In this document: positions 59,913 through 64,000 of the stretch, piece by piece | Layout of the letters: each line of letters begins with the position of its first letter | How positions within the stretch are numbered: the stretch's first letter is position 1 | Origin: Lachnospiraceae bacterium | GTDB taxonomy: Bacteria > Bacillota > Clostridia > Lachnospirales > Lachnospiraceae | Reading direction: 5' to 3' | Assembly: GCA_031280955.1 (NCBI GenBank) | Contig: JAITGA010000030.1 | Coordinates: forward strand, 1-64,000 | Length of the DNA stretch: 64,000 nt | Translations under genes and position numbers: made by a program | The notes under the pieces: generated by a model | Database searches by the model: none | Seen by the model: only the letters and a program-made list of their open reading frames with translations | Told to the model about the DNA's origin: nothing

Positions 59913-62564
59913 ATGAAAGAAAAATGGGTTTATCAGTTTGATGAAGGCAATGCCACGATGCGCAACCTCTTGGGAGGGAAAGGTGCCAATCTGGCGGAAA
60001 TGACCAATCTGGGACTGCCGATCCCGCAGGGATTTATCGTGACAACGGAAGCTTGCCTCAATTACTACGACCAAGGGGGTAAAGTATCGCAGGAGATGAC
60101 CGAACAGATTTTTGCCGCCCTTGCCTCATTAGAGAAAAAGCAGGGAAAAGGTTTCGGCGACCCCGAAAATCCGTTACTGGTGGCGATACGTTCCGGTTCT
60201 CGTGCTTCAATGCCGGGGATGATGGATACTGTCCTGAATCTGGGACTCAATGACATTGCCGTCGAAGGATTAGCTCGTAAAAGCGGTAGCCCGCGTTTTG
60301 CTTACGATTCATACCGCCGTTTTATCCAGATGTTTTCTGATGTCGTCATGGATGTGGAGAAAGCTCTTTTTGAACGGGTACTGGAAGAAATAAAGGAAGC
60401 AAAAGGAATAGAGTTTGACAGCGACTTGTCAGATGATGACATGAAAGAGGTAGTCAGCCGTTATAAGCAGATTTACAAAGATAACAAAGGCGAAGACTTC
60501 CCTCAAGACCCGAAATTGCAACTGATTGAATCGGTCAAAGCCGTATTTCGTTCATGGAACAACGAACGTGCTATTATTTACCGTCGCATGAATGACATCC
60601 CCGGCGATTGGGGTACGGCGGTCAATGTCCAGGCGATGGTTTTCGGTAATATGGGTGAGACATCAGGAACAGGCGTTGCCTTTACCCGTGACCCTGCCAA
60701 TGGCGACAACCGTATTTATGGCGAGTATCTGATCAATGCTCAAGGCGAAGACGTGGTGGCGGGTATCCGTACCCCGATGCCAATCAGTCAGCTTGAAAAA
60801 GATATGCCTGATTGCTATGCCAAGTTCATCGAGATAACCCAGAAACTGGAGAAGCATTATCGTGACATGCAGGACATGGAGTTTACGATTGAAGACGGTA
60901 CGCTTTATTTCCTCCAGACGAGAGCAGGCAAGCGGACAGCTTCAGCAGCCCTCAAAATTGCCTGTGATATGGTTGACGAAAAAATGATAACCGAGGAAGA
61001 AGCAATCCTGAGGCTAGAAGCAAAGGCTCTTGATCAGCTTCTGCATCCGACCTTTGACCCTGTCGCTCTCAAAAACGGCACTATCATCGGCTCTGCCCTA
61101 CCCGCTTCACCGGGAGCGGCGGCAGGAAAGGTTTATTTCACGGCAAAAACTGCCAAGCAAGCTGCTGATGCCGGCGACCGTGTTATCTTGGTGCGGATGG
61201 AGACTTCTCCTGAAGACATCGAAGGTATGCACGCTTCAAGAGGCATCCTGACGGTACGTGGTGGCATGACTTCCCATGCAGCAGTAGTTGCCCGTGGTAT
61301 GGGCGTGGCTTGTGTCTGCGGTTGCGGTGAAATCAATATCAATGAAGAAGCAAAATATTTCCGCCTCGGCGGTAAAGAGTATCGTGAGGGTGATTATATC
61401 TCCCTTGACGGCACAGCCGGTAATATCTATGATGGCGACATCGCTACTGTTGATGCCAGTATCGGTGGTGATTTCCTGCGGATTATGGAATGGGCGGATC
61501 GTTACCGTACCCTCCAAGTCCGTACCAATGCCGACACCCCCGAAGATGCCCGCAATGCCATTGAATATGGTGCTGAGGGGATAGGACTTACGAGAACAGA
61601 GCATATGTTCTTTGAACCCGATCGCATCCCCCGGATTCGGGAAATGATACTTGCTCCGACGGTGGAAATGAGAGAAAAAGCGTTAAGTGCTTTGATTCCT
61701 TTCCAAAAAGGGGATTTCAAGGGTATCTATGAAGTCATGGGTGATTTCCCTGTTACCATTCGCTTCCTCGACCCGCCTTTGCATGAGTTTGTGCCGACTG
61801 ATGAAAATGACATCGCAGCGTTGGCAAAGGATATGGGCATGAGCGTTCAGGATGTCAAGGATATCATCAATTCACTCCATGAGTTTAACCCGATGATGGG
61901 ACACCGTGGTTGTCGTCTTGCGGTTACTTATCCGGAAATTGCCAGAATGCAGACCCGGGCGGTCATGGAAGCAGCCATCGAAGTGAAGAATGAAAAAGGC
62001 TTTAACATCGTGCCTGAGATTATGATTCCCTTGATAGGTGAGAAGAAGGAACTGGTTTTTGTCAAGAAGATCGTCGTTGAAACTGCCGAGCAGGTCAAAA
62101 AGGAGATGAACTCTGATATTGAGTACATGGTAGGGACGATGATTGAGATTCCTCGTGCTTGTCTGCTTGCTGACGAAGTTGCCGAGGAAGCCGATTTCTT
62201 CTCCTTTGGCACCAATGACCTTACCCAGCTCACCTTTGGTTTCTCTCGTGATGACACGGGCAAATTCATTGATGACTATTACAAACACCAGATTTATGAA
62301 TCTGACCCATTTGCCCGGCTTGATGCCAGTGGTGTCGGTCAGTTGGTCAAAATGGCAGTAGAGCGTGGACGCAAAGCCAAACCCGGACTCAAAATCGGTA
62401 TTTGCGGCGAACACGGCGGCGATCCCAGCAGCGTTGAGTTTTGCCATCAGGCAGGACTTGACTATGTCTCCTGCTCACCGTTCCGTGTCCCGATTGCCCG
62501 TCTCGCTGCTGCTCAGGCAGCCCTGCACGAAAAGCAAGGCGGCAAAACAGTAATTCACGGCTAA
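59913..62564 (+). CDS. ppdK: Pyruvate, phosphate dikinase
   Basis: It interconverts pyruvate, ATP and phosphate with PEP, AMP and PPi, a key glycolytic/gluconeogenic step in many anaerobes. I chose the ATG at 59913, with AAAGGA 8 bases upstream. With this start the phospho-histidine in GGMTSHAAVVARG is residue 455 and the catalytic cysteine in ICGEHGGDP is residue 831, exactly the positions of the reference family. 883 residues. The GTG at 59868 adds 15 unconserved residues. A stem-loop follows at 62577-62612. Confidence 0.98.
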   Translation: MKEKWVYQFDEGNATMRNLLGGKGANLAEMTNLGLPIPQGFIVTTEACLNYYDQGGKVSQEMTEQIFAALASLEKKQGKGFGDPENPLLVAIRSGSRASMPGMMDTVLNLGLNDIAVEGLARKSGSPRFAYDSYRRFIQMFSDVVMDVEKALFERVLEEIKEAKGIEFDSDLSDDDMKEVVSRYKQIYKDNKGEDFPQDPKLQLIESVKAVFRSWNNERAIIYRRMNDIPGDWGTAVNVQAMVFGNMGETSGTGVAFTRDPANGDNRIYGEYLINAQGEDVVAGIRTPMPISQLEKDMPDCYAKFIEITQKLEKHYRDMQDMEFTIEDGTLYFLQTRAGKRTASAALKIACDMVDEKMITEEEAILRLEAKALDQLLHPTFDPVALKNGTIIGSALPASPGAAAGKVYFTAKTAKQAADAGDRVILVRMETSPEDIEGMHASRGILTVRGGMTSHAAVVARGMGVACVCGCGEININEEAKYFRLGGKEYREGDYISLDGTAGNIYDGDIATVDASIGGDFLRIMEWADRYRTLQVRTNADTPEDARNAIEYGAEGIGLTRTEHMFFEPDRIPRIREMILAPTVEMREKALSALIPFQKGDFKGIYEVMGDFPVTIRFLDPPLHEFVPTDENDIAALAKDMGMSVQDVKDIINSLHEFNPMMGHRGCRLAVTYPEIARMQTRAVMEAAIEVKNEKGFNIVPEIMIPLIGEKKELVFVKKIVVETAEQVKKEMNSDIEYMVGTMIEIPRACLLADEVAEEADFFSFGTNDLTQLTFGFSRDDTGKFIDDYYKHQIYESDPFARLDASGVGQLVKMAVERGRKAKPGLKIGICGEHGGDPSSVEFCHQAGLDYVSCSPFRVPIARLAAAQAALHEKQGGKTVIHG

Positions 62565-62576
62565 AGAAGTCTGATG

Positions 62577-62612
62577 ACCGTAGTTTCGCAGCAAAAGCTG
62601 CGAGACTGCGGT
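62577..62612 (+). terminator. Stem-loop after ppdK
   Basis: A 16-bp stem with two G-U wobbles and a tetra-A loop starts 12 bases after the stop. The following sequence is T- and G-rich without a pure T-run. It is probably a terminator. Confidence 0.7.
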
Positions 62613-62647
62613 TGTTGGTGTTGGGGTAGGTGTTGGGTAACTAACAG

Positions 62648-62676
62648 TTGACAACTACTGCCAAATGTGCTAATGT
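62648..62676 (+). promoter_or_regulatory. Promoter of the DUF4234 gene
   Basis: A perfect TTGACA (62648-62653) and TAATGT (62671-62676) are 17 bases apart, 38 bases before the DUF4234 start. Confidence 0.75.
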
Positions 62677-62714
62677 AGCAAGGTATCTTCAAGGAAATAC
62701 AAAGGAGGAATCTC

Positions 62715-63080
62715 ATGTACACAGGACTTACTCGTAACCCGGTAATGGTAATTGTACTATCATTCATTACCTGCGGAATTTACAGCTTTTACTGGCATTA
62801 TAAAGCAGGTGACGAAATACGTATGGCACTAGGCAGACCCGATGCTATTAACCCGATGTTGGTTATCTTCTCTATCATCTGCTTCCCGCTTATGTTCTAC
62901 TATATCTATACGGTTGACAAAGCCTTAGTAGAACTGGCAGCAGCTCGCGGCAAACCCTATACCTCAAACTTTGTTTTGTGGATTGTGCTTTGTGTTCTGG
63001 GTATCGGACTGTTTGTAGAAATGTTCATGGTACAAGACACGCTGAATGATATTTGGGCAGATAGTGCGCCGGTAGTCTAA
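62715..63080 (+). CDS. DUF4234 membrane protein
   Basis: A 121-residue protein with three hydrophobic stretches, the first in NPVMVIVLSFITCGIYSFYW, which is the hallmark of DUF4234. The function is unknown. AAAGGAGG lies 7 bases before the ATG, and it has its own promoter. A DUF2752 gene follows after ten bases. These two domains are often neighbours in Firmicutes, probably as small envelope proteins. Confidence 0.9.
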   Translation: MYTGLTRNPVMVIVLSFITCGIYSFYWHYKAGDEIRMALGRPDAINPMLVIFSIICFPLMFYYIYTVDKALVELAAARGKPYTSNFVLWIVLCVLGIGLFVEMFMVQDTLNDIWADSAPVV

Positions 63081-63090
63081 CTACGTGTAA

Positions 63091-63540
63091 ATGGAAGTCA
63101 ATAGTTTTAAGAAAAGAATTTTACCTAAGACTAACACGAAGAGGGCTATTACCATAATAGCCCTCTTAGGTTTATACATGGTAGCGGCGCATTTATTGAC
63201 CGGTACTTCATGTGCCATCAAGTCAACAATAGGTGTGCCTTGTCCGGGGTGTGGATTAGTCCGTTCATACCTTAGCTTATTAACAAGTGGATGGCGGGAA
63301 GCTTTTTCTTATCATCCCCTGTTTGCATATCTGCCGCTTTTCATCTTGGTATGGATAGTCAAACGGTATCGTCATGGGAGTGAAAATCCCCGATGGTTTA
63401 TCTTGTTTGCCCGTGGTTCGTTGGTTTTGCTGATGGCGGTGTTCGCCGTGCGAATGATACTCTTTTTCCCCCATACTGCACCAATGGACTTTAACGACAA
63501 GACACCGGTGGCAAGATTGATAAACCTGATTATGACATAA
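63091..63540 (+). CDS. DUF2752 membrane protein
   Basis: The protein has the DUF2752 signature GVPCPGCGLVRS (about 48-59) with two cysteines, and three membrane segments. The function is unknown. No ribosome site is clear before the ATG at 63091. A perfect 13-bp hairpin lies inside the first 26 codons (63139-63167). The alternative start ATG 63178 follows the hairpin but would cut the first membrane segment, so 63091 is preferred. It follows the DUF4234 gene closely. Confidence 0.82.
   Translation: MEVNSFKKRILPKTNTKRAITIIALLGLYMVAAHLLTGTSCAIKSTIGVPCPGCGLVRSYLSLLTSGWREAFSYHPLFAYLPLFILVWIVKRYRHGSENPRWFILFARGSLVLLMAVFAVRMILFFPHTAPMDFNDKTPVARLINLIMT
63139..63167 (+). terminator. Terminator-like hairpin inside the DUF2752 5' coding region
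   Basis: AAGAGGGCTATTA (63139-63151) pairs perfectly with TAATAGCCCTCTT (63155-63167) across a CCA loop, and AGGTTTA follows. It could attenuate transcription between the two small membrane genes. Confidence 0.6.
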
Positions 63541-63590
63541 AATAAGGAAACAATATCATTACGAGAGTAATGTCTCCAAGGAGATAGCAA

Positions 63591-64000
63591 ATGTTAGTTG
63601 CAAACGCACTACAGGCAGTACTTACGATGGCACTCATTATCGGGGTCGGAGTCGCTGCGGTACGGTTTGGTTATATAAGCGAGGATATGGAAGTCAGAAT
63701 ATCGAAGTTTGTGCTTCATTTTTGCGTTCCTTGTCTCTTGTTTGTCAGTTGCCTGAATTACATCAGCCGGGAAATGGTCAGTGATTTGGGGGTAGTGCTT
63801 TTGATACCGCTCTTTAGCATCAGTCTCTGCTATGGGGTGGCGGTATTGGTTGGCAAGTTGTTTCGGGTTCCGCGTGAGAATTTCGGACTCTTTTGCATCA
63901 TGTTTTCGATGTCAAATGTCATCTTCATCGGGATGCCGCTAAGCATGATGATTTTCGGCGAAGAGGCGTTGCCGCTGATTGCCGCCTATTTTCCTTTTAA
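63591..64000 (+). CDS. AEC-family transporter, N-terminal part (cut by window edge)
   Basis: The frame from ATG 63591 runs open to the last base (136 codons). AAGGAG lies 9 bases upstream. The residues ALIIGVGVAAVRFGYIS, then FVLHFCVPCLLFVSCLN and FSMSNVIFIGMPL are those of the auxin-efflux-carrier (AEC) family, membrane transporters of organic acids such as malate or malonate. About four membrane segments are visible. The second half of the protein is outside the window. Confidence 0.88.
   Translation, partial: MLVANALQAVLTMALIIGVGVAAVRFGYISEDMEVRISKFVLHFCVPCLLFVSCLNYISREMVSDLGVVLLIPLFSISLCYGVAVLVGKLFRVPRENFGLFCIMFSMSNVIFIGMPLSMMIFGEEALPLIAAYFPF

Noticed and set aside
1..64000. tRNA, rRNA, CRISPR arrays, insertion sequences or phage genes
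   Set aside because: I looked through the gaps between genes and found no cloverleaf, no regularly spaced repeats and no transposase or phage-like protein.

Overview
The window looks like the chromosome of an anaerobic, low-to-moderate-GC Firmicute (Clostridia-like). The signs are strong AGGAGG-type ribosome-binding sites, a lysine riboswitch ahead of dapA-dapB, indolepyruvate:ferredoxin oxidoreductase, pyruvate phosphate dikinase, an LplA/LplB/YtcP-type oligosaccharide importer, an ECF-type transporter subunit, and lipoproteins with clear lipoboxes. I saw no rRNA, tRNA, CRISPR array, insertion sequence or phage gene. The name of the organism is inference only.

Layout, left to right. (1) 1-3.5 kb: the C-terminal end of an extracellular solute-binding protein, then a terminator, then a promoter and lysine riboswitch leading into dapA, dapB and a eukaryotic-type HisA. 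(2) 3.6-10.1 kb: a tightly overlapping signalling operon, namely patatin-like lipase, REC/HD-GYP regulator, Hpt protein, cytosolic hybrid-type phosphorelay kinase, a second REC regulator with a degenerate HD-GYP domain, a CheY-like receiver and a TPR lipoprotein. (3) 10.2-16.2 kb: iorA-iorB, a phenylacetate-CoA ligase, a double-ACT protein and rho. (4) 16.3-23.6 kb: cell-envelope genes, namely amino-acid racemase, DltC-like carrier protein, MBOAT acyltransferase, a ComEC-like metallo-beta-lactamase lipoprotein, uppP, a PIN-domain toxin/antitoxin pair, an SGNH/AlgX-like protein and a lipoprotein.

(5) 23.6-48.4 kb: a glucuronoxylan-utilisation region. An ABC importer (28.6-24.7 kb, minus strand) brings in oligosaccharides. 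Four glycosidases with no signal peptide act inside the cell: GH8 exo-oligoxylanase, GH67 alpha-glucuronidase, GH3 and GH43. An SGNH esterase probably removes acetyl groups. UxaC, UxuA, KdgK and Eda degrade the released glucuronate, and an AraC regulator sits in the same operon. The fructuronate reductase step (UxuB) is missing from the window. Placed inside this region are a divergent pair of corrinoid-themed genes (RACo-like ASKHA protein, DUF4430 and ECF-S), cspA, and a second PIN toxin/antitoxin pair. The divergent uxuA/GH3 promoter region holds direct repeats, palindromes and a dispersed hairpin element. (6) 48.5-64 kb: an ABC exporter, cysteine desulfurase and NifU scaffold, a ThuA-like protein with a Gfo/Idh oxidoreductase, lepA-hemW, an isolated pilT, a glycerophosphodiesterase, ppdK, two small membrane proteins (DUF4234, DUF2752) and the start of an AEC-family transporter that runs off the right edge.

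The most unusual items are a 164-bp near-perfect palindrome between eda and kdgK, a Dlt-like racemase/carrier/MBOAT set with no DltA ligase, the paired active and degenerate HD-GYP regulators in one phosphorelay operon, an in-frame tandem array of small palindromes inside hemW, an Asn/Tyr/Ser-rich disordered insert in Rho, and repeats shared between the promoter regions of the xylan genes.
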